Source of the DNA: an uncultured Hungatella sp.
GTDB lineage: Bacteria > Bacillota > Clostridia > Lachnospirales > Lachnospiraceae
Direction of reading: 5' to 3'
Length of the DNA stretch: 64,000 nucleotides
Assembly: GCA_910579515.1 (NCBI GenBank)
Contig: CAJTUV010000007.1
Coordinates: forward strand, 44,025 to 108,024
Shown here: piece by piece, positions 25,175 through 34,079 of the stretch
How positions within the stretch are numbered: position 1 is the stretch's first letter
Layout of the letters: every line of letters begins with the position of its first letter
Notes under the pieces: model-generated
What the model was told of the DNA's origin: nothing
Databases searched by the model: none
Seen by the model: the letters and a program-made list of their open reading frames with translations, nothing else
Made by a program: the position numbers and the translations under genes

Positions 25175-26266
25175 TTAGTCATTGTCAGACAAAATATTGG
25201 CCAGCTGTCGCTGTAAAGCCAGATAAGCCGCCCCCACAAGATCCGAATTTTCATTCACATACCTGGTTAAGTTGATTGGGAATAACTGCAATCGGTCAAG
25301 ATATGACCTGGTTTTTTCAAAAAGTGCTTGTCCCAAAAACTGTATAATCTCTCCTCCAAGCACAGCATTCTGAATATCCATGGTATTGCAAATATTGGCA
25401 ATCACTAAGCTGATATATCTGGCAGCATAATCCACCTGTCCTTCTCGTGACTGTGCGCTTTCCTCTATACTCTTGAAAGAAAGCTTCCTCTCCATCCATC
25501 CCGGTTTTCTCCGATCTGTAACAAAGTCTGTTTCAAACACCATATGTGCAATCTCTCCGCTGTAGAAATGCTTTCCTGTCCTCAGCTTTCCTTCCAGTAT
25601 AATACCTGCGCCGGTTCCCTCGCTCACATAAACATAAACAAGATCCTCTTTCTTCATCTTTCTAAGAACATACTCTCCCACAGCCGCCGCATTCACATCA
25701 TTAAACAAATACACTGGCAGGTTGATCTTCTCAGATAATATCTGTACGCTCCTGGCGACTTCCCTCTCGATCCGTAATTTTGAAAAGCCGCCAAGGTGAA
25801 CAATGGAATGTTCTGTATCAACGGATGCGCTTATGCAGATTCCCACTGCCCTGACATACTCCCTCCCCTCTTTTTTCAGCATCTCGTCAATAATCTCAGG
25901 AAAACGCTTCTCCATCATCGCATCAAACGTCTGGCTTACGTTCTCCTCCACACACAGTTTCTCTTCTCCATAATAATTCACCAGAGACGCCACCATACGG
26001 CTTCCGTCATAAGAAATCCCGATCCCCAGAATCGAATCTGGCTCAAAACGGAAAATCTGGGGATGTCTCCCTCTTGCTGTCTTTTCATTCCCCACCTGAG
26101 AAATAATATGTTCACTCTGCAAAAAATTGGTGATCTTTAAAACCGTCGGAACACTGCTCTGGGTTTGGTCTGCGATCTCTGTGCGGGTGATTTCATACTG
26201 TTCCGCCACCAGTCTGAATACGGTTTTCCGGTTTAACTCCTTCATACTTCCCTGTACATATGGCAT
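25175..26266 (-). CDS. ROK-family transcriptional regulator
   Basis: This 363-residue protein has an N-terminal winged helix-turn-helix (about 10-60, TRTEIADQTQSSVPTVLKIT) and a ROK sugar-kinase-like domain with VYVSEGTGAGIILEG. The zinc-binding CxCGxxGCxE motif of most ROK proteins is missing: after GEIAHM there are no cysteines. The start at 26266 has an AGGGG site; an upstream ATG at 26287 has none. It is the obvious candidate regulator of the catabolic locus and sits inside it, with a possible promoter of its own. Confidence 0.85.
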   Translation of the reverse strand: MPYVQGSMKELNRKTVFRLVAEQYEITRTEIADQTQSSVPTVLKITNFLQSEHIISQVGNEKTARGRHPQIFRFEPDSILGIGISYDGSRMVASLVNYYGEEKLCVEENVSQTFDAMMEKRFPEIIDEMLKKEGREYVRAVGICISASVDTEHSIVHLGGFSKLRIEREVARSVQILSEKINLPVYLFNDVNAAAVGEYVLRKMKKEDLVYVYVSEGTGAGIILEGKLRTGKHFYSGEIAHMVFETDFVTDRRKPGWMERKLSFKSIEESAQSREGQVDYAARYISLVIANICNTMDIQNAVLGGEIIQFLGQALFEKTRSYLDRLQLFPINLTRYVNENSDLVGAAYLALQRQLANILSDND

Positions 26267-26303
26267 ACAAATTTCCCCTCTTCTCATACATCGTTCTATA
26301 AAA

Positions 26304-26332
26304 TATATACCATATTCTGACAGTGTTGGAAA
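26304..26332 (-). promoter_or_regulatory. Possible internal promoter of the ROK regulator gene
   Basis: On the minus strand TTTCCA (26327-26332) and TATATA (26304-26309) are 17 bases apart, in the 72-base gap between GH9 copy A and the regulator start. The -35 box is weak. Confidence 0.4.
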
Positions 26333-26338
26333 CTATAA

Positions 26339-28705
26339 TTACATAAGATCCGTCGCAATCCACAGCCATCTGGTCGGCGGTGTGGTCCACACCTCCCGGT
26401 AAGTGGCTATATTTGCCGGCGGCCAGTAAGGTTCATCCAGGTTTGCCTTCGTCTCAACTCCTACAGTTATCTCACCTACGGTTTCTCCAAGAAGAGCCGT
26501 ATACATCTGACCATATCTTTCCCCTTCTCCATAAATCAGGGACTGTCCAAAAGGGTTCTTTCCAAGGGTCCAATATAACTGCTCTCTCCCAATCTGCATC
26601 AGTTCTTCATCATCAAAATACTTCCCTATCACCGTTGCAGATTTTCCCATAGACAAAAGAACGCCTGAGTTGCCTCGGAAAGAAAACCAAGCCGGAAACG
26701 CCTTCACATAACAGTCCTTTCCAATGGAAATTCCATTCTCCAGCTGTTCCTTATAATTTTCGATTTCCTCTTCAAACACAACTCTGTCCTCATGAACCCG
26801 CCTAAAGGCTTCCTTATCATAGATTTCCCGCATTTCATAAATTCCGGCTGGCAGCATCCCATAAGGCGCATTGTATTTCATAAGACCTTTCAGATATCGG
26901 CCATAGAGCTTTAAGGCATTTTCCCATTTTCCTCTCTCGGAATCCTCTGGGAGAGCCTTGCAGGCACTGGCCAGGGACTCGGCAAACAGATGCTCCCGAC
27001 ACTGGTGAGCTGAGTGCATGATCTGAGAGTGGGCTTCATCACGGTAGAAAAATCCCTTCATTGGAAGATCCCCTTCTCCTGTCTCCTGACACAAAAGCAA
27101 ATTATCTGCCATCTCATGAATTTTTAAAACATACTGGCTGTCCTTTGTATATTGGTACAAAAGAGAAGCCGCCCACAATGCTGCTGCGTAATATTGAGAT
27201 AATGCAGAGCCATGGGCATGTTCCATCATATAGTATGATTCGACGCCAATCCGCAAAAAACGCTCATAGGCAAACGCAAAATCCTCTTTGGCAGCTTCCA
27301 GACATTTCCAGGCAAGGGCCTTATCAAACTGATAAAATCCATCATACAAATCTGCCTCACATGCTGCCATGGTAAAATTCACAAAGGAATTATTGGAAAC
27401 GCGAGCCTCAACATCGTCAAAATTTCCAATAAAATTGTCTGTCCATCTTCGCATCCCTGCTCCGCTGGCCCGATAGCCGTCTCCAAACCGTGTACGCAGA
27501 ATAAAATCCGCTCCCCACTGAGCCTCTTCTAAAAGCCTGGCAGCCAAAACAGGACTGTCACTTCTAACCGCCCTGGCAACACTCATTAAAGCATGGGCAG
27601 TCTCACAGGTCTGGATGCTCTCCTGGCTCACATCCGCCGCATCGTGCCATCCGCCTGCATATACCACAGAGACCTCTCTGTGACGGGCAATCACATCCTG
27701 ATGACAAGTTCCATGCTTACCTGGAACCGGACATCCACATCGTTCTCCAAATAAGAAGTTAATCAGCTTCCAAACCGTCGTCTCAAAAATATGCTCTGCA
27801 ATCTGAAATGGGCTGCTTTCAAATTCCCCCATCACAATCTTATACGTTCCTTCTGTCTTTAGCGAACTGAAATCCAATACCTGAAACGATCCATGAAATA
27901 CATTTACCGTCTCAACCTGACCTGAATAGACAGTCTCGCCCTTTTCAAGGTCCACAATCGCAAAGTTTTTCTCTTTGGTATTGGCCACCGATAGCTTTCG
28001 GCCCTTTATGTCATATCCTGTTGTAGAATATACCGCCGTCTCCTCCTGACACTGCCATCCATTGACCACATTAGGCTTTACCTTTTGAAGGCGGATGTCG
28101 CACAGTTCATAGTCCAGTTCCTCAGAGCCAGACACTTCTCTGCCATAACGGTGAACAATAAACGAAACCTCCTCCACCTGGTCATGGGCAATGGAATCAA
28201 TCTCCCATGTGCACGTATTCCATTCCTCATTCTTTAAGTTGATGCAATTCCACCCTTCCCGAGAGTAGGCGTCTGGAATCTTAACCGTTCCATTATTAAT
28301 AAAAGCTGCTCTCACACATGGGCTGTGCATCCCTTTGCAGTTAGGACGAATCTTAAAATACAGCCGATTGTACTTTGAAAGATCTAATCCCTTTACATTC
28401 AATTTGGCCTCATAAGAACCAAATGTGGCATAAATTCCAGTAGGAGCATTGACAGAACGCGCCTCTTCTCCCGGCCAATGGTTACTCCTGCTTCCTGTCT
28501 TGAGAATCAGTCTTCCATTTTCTACCTTTGCCCTTCCTTCTCCTTCAAAGGTCCATGGAGTCAATCCTTTTCCGTCCCAGATAACCGCTTCCTCCAAAAT
28601 CTCCTTTTTTAAATCCAGAGTTTCCAATGATTTTTCCATATCCGGTTTCAGCGGGATATGAATATAAAGGGATTCCTGTAGTTCTTTTTCCAATGTTTTC
28701 TCCAT
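26339..28705 (-). CDS. Cytoplasmic glycoside hydrolase family 9 protein (copy A)
   Basis: This 788-residue protein has the same plan as copy B: beta-sandwich region (about 40-210), Ig-like domain (about 215-305) and GH9 catalytic domain. The catalytic motif GGWHDAADVS is at 351-360 (Asp355 and Asp358), and LYWTLGKNPFGQS and TYREVW are conserved. No signal peptide. The ATG at 28705 (MEKTLEKEL) has an AGGAG site, and the open frame that continues upstream overlaps the permease gene and is not coding. It follows the permease pair by 26 bases, pointing to an imported oligosaccharide as substrate. Confidence 0.86.
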   Translation of the reverse strand: MEKTLEKELQESLYIHIPLKPDMEKSLETLDLKKEILEEAVIWDGKGLTPWTFEGEGRAKVENGRLILKTGSRSNHWPGEEARSVNAPTGIYATFGSYEAKLNVKGLDLSKYNRLYFKIRPNCKGMHSPCVRAAFINNGTVKIPDAYSREGWNCINLKNEEWNTCTWEIDSIAHDQVEEVSFIVHRYGREVSGSEELDYELCDIRLQKVKPNVVNGWQCQEETAVYSTTGYDIKGRKLSVANTKEKNFAIVDLEKGETVYSGQVETVNVFHGSFQVLDFSSLKTEGTYKIVMGEFESSPFQIAEHIFETTVWKLINFLFGERCGCPVPGKHGTCHQDVIARHREVSVVYAGGWHDAADVSQESIQTCETAHALMSVARAVRSDSPVLAARLLEEAQWGADFILRTRFGDGYRASGAGMRRWTDNFIGNFDDVEARVSNNSFVNFTMAACEADLYDGFYQFDKALAWKCLEAAKEDFAFAYERFLRIGVESYYMMEHAHGSALSQYYAAALWAASLLYQYTKDSQYVLKIHEMADNLLLCQETGEGDLPMKGFFYRDEAHSQIMHSAHQCREHLFAESLASACKALPEDSERGKWENALKLYGRYLKGLMKYNAPYGMLPAGIYEMREIYDKEAFRRVHEDRVVFEEEIENYKEQLENGISIGKDCYVKAFPAWFSFRGNSGVLLSMGKSATVIGKYFDDEELMQIGREQLYWTLGKNPFGQSLIYGEGERYGQMYTALLGETVGEITVGVETKANLDEPYWPPANIATYREVWTTPPTRWLWIATDLM

Positions 28706-28731
28706 CTTTTTCTCTTCTCCTGTCTGTTTAC

Positions 28732-29580
28732 TCAGGCCTTCAATCCGCTTGTGGAAACGCCCTGTACAAAATTTCTTTGGAATATGATATAAAATACCAC
28801 TACTGGAATGACAAAAATTAATGCCGCTGCCATCAAACGGGCCCAATCTGTGGAATACTCTCCCATAAACTGCTGCAATCCCAATGATAAGGTCAGTTTT
28901 TCCGTCTTTGTAATGTAAATCATAGGCGCCAGATAATCTGACCACGCATTCATAAACGCATAAATCGCAACTGTGGTCATGGCCGGCTTACATAAGGGAA
29001 GCACAATCCGTAAATACCGCTGAAACTCATTTGCGCCGTCAATTTTCGCCGCATCCAATAAAGAGTCAGAAATCCCAGTCATAAACTGCCTCATAATAAT
29101 AATAAAATACGAGCTTCCAAAAAAGGTAGGTAGAATCAACGGCACATAGGTATTCGTCAAATGTAGGGCAGAATATACTTTATACAGAGGAATCATAGTA
29201 ACGGAATAGGGAATCATCATAGTCGCCATCAAAAGCCCTGATATGATGGAAGCGCCTCTCCACTTGATCTTGGCAAGAGAGTACGCCACCATGGGAGTGG
29301 AAAGCAGATTCCCGATTATAGACAGGGCGGTGATTAATAACGTATTCCCCATGTATTTCCAATAGGGAATTACTTTCATGGCCGCCGGAAAATTATCCAG
29401 CGTCCACACACGCGGCAAAAGAGAGACTGGTTTTGTAAACGCATCCGAGTTCGTCCGAAATGAAGTGCTGATCATAACAATAAACGGCGTGATAAAAATT
29501 ACACATAAGAGGAATACCATACTCCCTCTCAGCAATCGGAGCACTCTCTTCTTTCTCTGATAGTATTGGATCGTTTTCAT
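28732..29580 (-). CDS. Sugar ABC transporter permease, MalG-type
   Basis: This 282-residue inner-membrane permease has six predicted membrane segments, the first at about 19-40. The EAA loop that contacts the ATPase, DAAKIDGANEFQRYLRIVLP, lies near residue 190. It pairs with the MalF-type permease that ends one base upstream. No ATPase gene is in the locus, so a shared MsmX/MalK-type ATPase encoded elsewhere is likely. Confidence 0.9.
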   Translation of the reverse strand: MKTIQYYQRKKRVLRLLRGSMVFLLCVIFITPFIVMISTSFRTNSDAFTKPVSLLPRVWTLDNFPAAMKVIPYWKYMGNTLLITALSIIGNLLSTPMVAYSLAKIKWRGASIISGLLMATMMIPYSVTMIPLYKVYSALHLTNTYVPLILPTFFGSSYFIIIMRQFMTGISDSLLDAAKIDGANEFQRYLRIVLPLCKPAMTTVAIYAFMNAWSDYLAPMIYITKTEKLTLSLGLQQFMGEYSTDWARLMAAALIFVIPVVVFYIIFQRNFVQGVSTSGLKA

Positions 29581-30516
29581 CTATTCGCCTCCCATTCCTT
29601 CGGTTACCCGTTTCGTCACTTTTATCATAATAACCGTCATAGCTGCCACTACAAGAAACAAGAGCCACGCCATGGCAGAGGCTTTCCCCATATCCATATA
29701 CACAAACGCATTGTGGAAAATATAGAGGGGATACATCAAAATCGAATTGGCTGGCCCTCCGCTTGCAAGCCCGATGGCATTCCCGCTGCTGGCGCGGACA
29801 ATGATATAGACCTGCTGAAAATACTGGAAGGAGTTAATCAAATTCAAGATTGCCTGATACACGATCACATGTGCGATTCCCGGAATCGTGATATGAAAAA
29901 ACAGGTCAAACACATTAGCTCCGTCTATCTTTGCCGCCTCGTAATAACTGCTGGAAACCTCCTGGACCGCATTCATAATCACCAGCATGGCTGTACCGAC
30001 GTGCCACAGCCCCATCATCACAAGAGACCACCTTGTAGTCTTCGGATCTAAGAGCCAGGCCGGCCCCCTGATTCCGAGTTTAGCCAAAACTGAGTTAATA
30101 ATTCCATAGGTTGGATCAAACATCCAAATCCAAACCATAGTCCCTGCTACCATCGGGATGACAGAGGGAAGAAAGTAGATCGTTCTGACAACGCCTTTGG
30201 CCTTTTGCTGCCTTGCACAGATTAAAGCCAGACAAAGGGCGCAAAGCAGGTTTAAAGGCGTGGAAATAAAGGACATGAAAAGCGTGTTTTTCAGCGACTT
30301 CACCACCAGAGGATCCTGAAAAATATTTTGGAAATTCTTCATTCCAATCCATACCGGATCTGACACAGGGCTAAAAGAAGTAAAACTGTAATACAGAGAA
30401 CTTGCCAAAGGATAAATGCTGAAGCACAAAAATCCGATAATCCATGGAAGTGCAAACAGAAACCCATTCAGATTGTTTCGTTTGTCCTTCACAGATTGCT
30501 TCACCCGTTTCTTCAT
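29581..30516 (-). CDS. Sugar ABC transporter permease, MalF/UgpA-type
   Basis: This 311-residue permease has about six membrane segments, beginning FLFALPWIIGFLCFSIYPL, and the EAA loop YYEAAKIDGANVFDLFFHI. The start at 30516 is set by an AAAGGAG site eight bases upstream; an in-frame ATG at 30543 is less likely. It follows the binding-protein gene after a gap with a strong hairpin and abuts the MalG-type gene. Confidence 0.9.
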   Translation of the reverse strand: MKKRVKQSVKDKRNNLNGFLFALPWIIGFLCFSIYPLASSLYYSFTSFSPVSDPVWIGMKNFQNIFQDPLVVKSLKNTLFMSFISTPLNLLCALCLALICARQQKAKGVVRTIYFLPSVIPMVAGTMVWIWMFDPTYGIINSVLAKLGIRGPAWLLDPKTTRWSLVMMGLWHVGTAMLVIMNAVQEVSSSYYEAAKIDGANVFDLFFHITIPGIAHVIVYQAILNLINSFQYFQQVYIIVRASSGNAIGLASGGPANSILMYPLYIFHNAFVYMDMGKASAMAWLLFLVVAAMTVIMIKVTKRVTEGMGGE

Positions 30517-30539
30517 ACCATGAACTCCTTTCACAGAAC

Positions 30540-30566
30540 GCATCTGCCGGTTTGAACGGCAGATGC
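30540..30566 (-). promoter_or_regulatory. Intercistronic hairpin after the sugar-binding protein gene
   Basis: A ten-base perfect stem, GCATCTGCCG (30540-30549) with CGGCAGATGC (30557-30566), lies in the 60-base gap between the binding-protein and permease genes. There is no U-run. Such stems protect the upstream message and let the binding protein be made in excess over the permeases, as known for malE. Confidence 0.65.
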
Positions 30567-30576
30567 ATAAGATTGC

Positions 30577-31929
30577 TTACTCCAGCCCCTTACACTGTTC
30601 GGCAAGATCAGCCATGGCCTCCTCTGGCGTCTGATAGCCGTTATAGACAAGATCCAGTGCATTATCAATCAGAGAAACATATTTTGCATAGTCTTTAATC
30701 TGGGGATAATTAATTCCGTTTCCCTGCTTGGTGGCTTCTATAAAGACCTCCAGTCCCGGAATTGATTTCAAATCAGGATCATCCATCAAATCAATCCTGG
30801 CAGGCGTCATGCCTCTGCCAAAATCCATAATCTTGGAACCCTCATGGCTTGAGGCAAATTTAATAAAGTCCCAGGCTCCCTCTTTGCACTTTGCATTCAC
30901 AGGCATAGCCACGGTTCCTGCCTCATAACGGGAAGCGCCCCTGTTTTCTGGATGAGCCTTAGTGCCAGGCACTAAAGCAATCCCGTAATTCAAATCTGGA
31001 TTGTTGTTGGCAATCATGGTTGGAAGCCACGCGCCGTCAAATCGGAACGCCTGGTGTCCGGTAAAGAACATATCCTGCTCTGTATAACGGTTCGTGTTTG
31101 CCGTGCCTACAAAAGCCTGAACCTTTTCGATTCCATACTTTTCACGCACCTGAAGATTCATGTGAAGACTTTCCAAAATTCCTTCTGACTCAGGAGTCAG
31201 GTTCCCTTCTTCATCCCACCAGCGGCCGCCAAAGGCATAAATCAGCTCCTGTCTTGCGCTTGCCAGAGGGAACAGCGGATATCCCATAACCTCAATATCC
31301 CCATTTCCATCAAGCTTTGTGATCTTCTCCGACATTTCATAAAGTTCTTCCATAGTTGCCGGCGGTTCACTGTATCCTGCTGCCTTTAACAGATCCTTAT
31401 TGTAAAACATCTGAATAGCGCTTCCGCCGCTTTCTGGCATTGCATACAATTTACCGTCAAAGGTACAAGCCTGAATCGCTTTGTCCGTCCATTGACTAAA
31501 ATCAATCTGGTCCCTGTCTGCATATTCCTGCAAATCTTTTAAAAGTCCGTTAAAATAGTAAGTAGTCAAATTTGCATTGCTGGAAAAAATAACATCTGGT
31601 CCCTCATCGCTTGATAAAGCCACAATCAATTTCTGCTGATCGTTCATGGAAAGGCCCACCACCTCATACTTGTCCTGAGAAGCGTTGTAAGCCGCAATCA
31701 GTTCATCCTCCACCTTAGCTTCATCCCCAGTATGAATGTGCCAGTAATTTACAATCTCTTTTGTCTTATCCCCACTCTCTGTCGGTGCCTCCTCTTTGCT
31801 TTCCTGGACCGCCGTCCCAGAAACTGCGGTAGTATTGGTATTGTCTTCTGTCTTATCTTTAGATGAACACCCTGCCAGTAATGCAGATGCTACCACTAAT
31901 GCCATTGTAAATGCTACGTACCTTCTCAT
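30577..31929 (-). CDS. Sugar ABC transporter substrate-binding lipoprotein
   Basis: This 450-residue family-1 extracellular solute-binding protein has a lipoprotein signal ending ASALLAGC (Cys21). A Thr/Glu-rich linker follows, then the two-lobed binding domain (EIVNYWHIHTGDEAKVEDEL onward; NVFYNKDLLKAAGYSEPP-type segment seen as MFYNKDLLKAAGYSEPPATM). The start at 31929 has an AAGGAGG site. It delivers the unknown sugar to the permease pair. Confidence 0.92.
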   Translation of the reverse strand: MRRYVAFTMALVVASALLAGCSSKDKTEDNTNTTAVSGTAVQESKEEAPTESGDKTKEIVNYWHIHTGDEAKVEDELIAAYNASQDKYEVVGLSMNDQQKLIVALSSDEGPDVIFSSNANLTTYYFNGLLKDLQEYADRDQIDFSQWTDKAIQACTFDGKLYAMPESGGSAIQMFYNKDLLKAAGYSEPPATMEELYEMSEKITKLDGNGDIEVMGYPLFPLASARQELIYAFGGRWWDEEGNLTPESEGILESLHMNLQVREKYGIEKVQAFVGTANTNRYTEQDMFFTGHQAFRFDGAWLPTMIANNNPDLNYGIALVPGTKAHPENRGASRYEAGTVAMPVNAKCKEGAWDFIKFASSHEGSKIMDFGRGMTPARIDLMDDPDLKSIPGLEVFIEATKQGNGINYPQIKDYAKYVSLIDNALDLVYNGYQTPEEAMADLAEQCKGLE

Positions 31930-31951
31930 AGTTTCCTCCTTGATGATTTTA

Positions 31952-32887
31952 TTATTCCCTGTTTTCATACAGTTCTCTCGCCATTCTTGCAGCGCCTTCC
32001 ACAGCCTCGTCTTTTGGCCTTCTCACCACAGCCTGAAGGTATTTCTCTTTTATCAGGTGTTCAAATTCCCCTGAATGAATTTTACTCTGAACAATATTGC
32101 TTCCCCAGATACCAATCACAATCTGGCTATCTCTTTGCATTTCCAGAACCCGAATCAGATTGTCGGCAAGCTTTACCGTTTCTCTGGCTGCATCTTTCAG
32201 AATCCTAACAGCATTCTCATCTCCATGCTCCGCAGCGTAATCCACAATCTCACCTAAACTAGTCGTTCCATTCTTATGCTTCATGAGAAATGCAGAATAA
32301 TCTGCCAGGTCTTTTGCGGTGTTAATTTCCAGTTTCTCTTTAATCAAATCCGCCAAAAGTCCTTCCCTCGCCACCTTATCATAGCAGTTTGCCAGATATC
32401 GCAGCGCCTTTCTGTTTACCCAGGTTCCTGAGCCCTCCTCTCCCATGATGGAAAAGGCCCATCCACCCACTCTTCCCATTTTTCCCTTTTGATTAATCCC
32501 AAATGCGATAGACCCTGTGCCCGAAATTACTAAAAGCCCTGTTCCTCCAGTAACCGTATAATGGGCGATCTCCGCATCATTCTTCACCACAATAGGACAA
32601 TGGAATCCTTCCAGATTTTGATAGAGCATATTTAAAAAGATATCGTCTTCCTGAGTGTCAAGACCTGTGGTTCCGCAGACCAGATATTTGCAGTCTCCTC
32701 GCTTTCCCCCAAAAGTTGCCAGACATTGATCAATGTGATGATTGATTCTGCTTTTTACCTGTTCCTCTGGAAAAGAGTAGTGGCTGGCAGTACTTCCCAC
32801 ATAGTTTCCCAGCTTCTCTCCCCTTAAGTTTTCCGCCTGTACACGATATTTTGTCCCTCCGCTGTCAATTCCAATTACATATTCCAC
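31952..32887 (-). CDS. N-acetylglucosamine kinase-like protein (BadF/BadG family)
   Basis: This 311-residue ASKHA-fold kinase resembles NagK/MurK-type enzymes. The phosphate-1 motif is GIDSGGTKYR, the phosphate-2 segment is VISGTGSIAFGI, and the sugar-binding stretch GGWAFSIMGEEGSG matches amino-sugar kinases. It probably phosphorylates the amino sugar freed by the GH9 enzymes. It lies between the SIS protein gene (13 bases) and the binding-protein gene. Confidence 0.85.
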   Translation of the reverse strand: MEYVIGIDSGGTKYRVQAENLRGEKLGNYVGSTASHYSFPEEQVKSRINHHIDQCLATFGGKRGDCKYLVCGTTGLDTQEDDIFLNMLYQNLEGFHCPIVVKNDAEIAHYTVTGGTGLLVISGTGSIAFGINQKGKMGRVGGWAFSIMGEEGSGTWVNRKALRYLANCYDKVAREGLLADLIKEKLEINTAKDLADYSAFLMKHKNGTTSLGEIVDYAAEHGDENAVRILKDAARETVKLADNLIRVLEMQRDSQIVIGIWGSNIVQSKIHSGEFEHLIKEKYLQAVVRRPKDEAVEGAARMARELYENRE

Positions 32888-32900
32888 GTTTTACTCCATC

Positions 32901-33974
32901 TCACTTTTGCTCTTTAGCTTTGATTGTCAGAATTTCATCCAGTTCTTCAAAAATAATATGTCCCTTTCCTTCCTTTCCTACAAGGCTTGGAATCCTGGCG
33001 CCCATAATTTGACTTGGCAGGCACCAGCTAAAGAGCTTCCATTCCTCAGAATCTTCCCCGCCAATCTTTAAATCTTTGTCTGTGTCAAATTCAGGTCCCC
33101 CGCCCACCGTGTACACATAGGGCGATTTGCTTCTGTGATACGTGACAAGTCCCACAAAACGTTCATAATCTGGGTCCGTTTGTTCTGGCAACAGATATAA
33201 CCCCGCCATCTTCTCATCAAGAGCCATATCAGGTCCATGAAGAAACTCCTCATATTCATAGCCAGAAGCCGGAATCAGCAGAGTCTCCTGCAGCTTTAAG
33301 GCAGATTCCAGAGCCGCCGCCCTGCCCATATGTTTTCCCACACAGACACACTTCTCGATCTTTTTCATCTCCTCTGCCTGTTTCTCAAACCAGCTGCAGG
33401 CAATCTGAATATTTTCCTTCATCCGCCCAATCGCCTGGCTCCCTTTAAAAACCGCTTTCTGGTATTCCTCCTCAGAGATACTTCCAGACTCCCTTCCTGC
33501 TTCCAGCCCAAGACAGCACAGAAGAAAAAAGGTACTCACATATCCTTTGGTCTTTGGCCCCGCCTTTTCTTCCCCACACCGGATCAGAACATGATCTGTA
33601 ATCGCATTCACGGCGCACGTTTCCATCCCTGTAAGAGCTATATGAGGATATCTGGAATACTGTTGAATGGCCTGTACTGTATTCGTAGAATTTCCACCCT
33701 GAGAAATAAAAATCAGAAAAACATTCTCTTCCCAAAGCTTTGGAATGGCCGAAGATGCAGCGGGCGTCACTTCCACTTTTAACATCTTCTCCATCACAGG
33801 CGCCGCCGCCTTTGCCGCGTTCAACGAGGAGCCGCTTCCAATTAAGTAAACTCTTTTAGGCTTTACTTTGCTATACTGTTTCACAAACGTTTGTCCGTCC
33901 TCTTCTCTGTACTCAAACACTCGCCTTAACGCCTCTGGCTGTTCAAAAATATAATCGTACATGGTATCACTCAT
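32901..33974 (-). CDS. Two-domain SIS protein, GlmS-isomerase/FrlB-like
   Basis: This 357-residue protein has two sugar-isomerase domains. The first has LIGSGSSLNAAKAA and IFISQGGNSTNTVQ; the second has ALESALKLQETLLIPASGYEYEEF with LHGPDMAL, closely like the glucosamine-6-phosphate site of GlmS. The glutamine amidotransferase half of GlmS is missing, so it is likely a deaminase, isomerase or deglycase acting on an amino-sugar or Amadori phosphate made by the adjacent kinase. It is the first gene after the locus promoter, with a GGAGG site. Confidence 0.82.
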   Translation of the reverse strand: MSDTMYDYIFEQPEALRRVFEYREEDGQTFVKQYSKVKPKRVYLIGSGSSLNAAKAAAPVMEKMLKVEVTPAASSAIPKLWEENVFLIFISQGGNSTNTVQAIQQYSRYPHIALTGMETCAVNAITDHVLIRCGEEKAGPKTKGYVSTFFLLCCLGLEAGRESGSISEEEYQKAVFKGSQAIGRMKENIQIACSWFEKQAEEMKKIEKCVCVGKHMGRAAALESALKLQETLLIPASGYEYEEFLHGPDMALDEKMAGLYLLPEQTDPDYERFVGLVTYHRSKSPYVYTVGGGPEFDTDKDLKIGGEDSEEWKLFSWCLPSQIMGARIPSLVGKEGKGHIIFEELDEILTIKAKEQK

Positions 33975-34024
33975 GGCATTCCTCCTTACCCTATGAATAG
34001 AAATAACTTTGAGAATAATTTATT

Positions 34025-34069
34025 TAATTAACTTAATTATATTAAATCGCAAAATGCTCTTACTGTCAA
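34025..34069 (-). promoter_or_regulatory. Promoter and palindromic operator of the catabolic locus
   Basis: On the minus strand a perfect TTGACA (34064-34069) and TTTAAT (34041-34046) are 17 bases apart. A perfect 15-base palindrome, TAATTAACTTAATTA (34025-34039), starts just past the -10 box at the expected transcription start. AT-rich palindromes of this sort are typical ROK-protein operators, so the regulator at 25175 is the likely binder. The stem GCTCTT/AAGAGC (34056-34073) across the -35 box could also act as a weak end signal for the MFS gene. Confidence 0.7.
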
Positions 34070-34079
34070 GAGCCAATTT

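Noticed and set aside
28706..28945. Upstream extension of the GH9 copy A reading frame
   Set aside because: It overlaps the permease gene, and the ATG at 28705 has the ribosome-binding site and matches the start of copy B.
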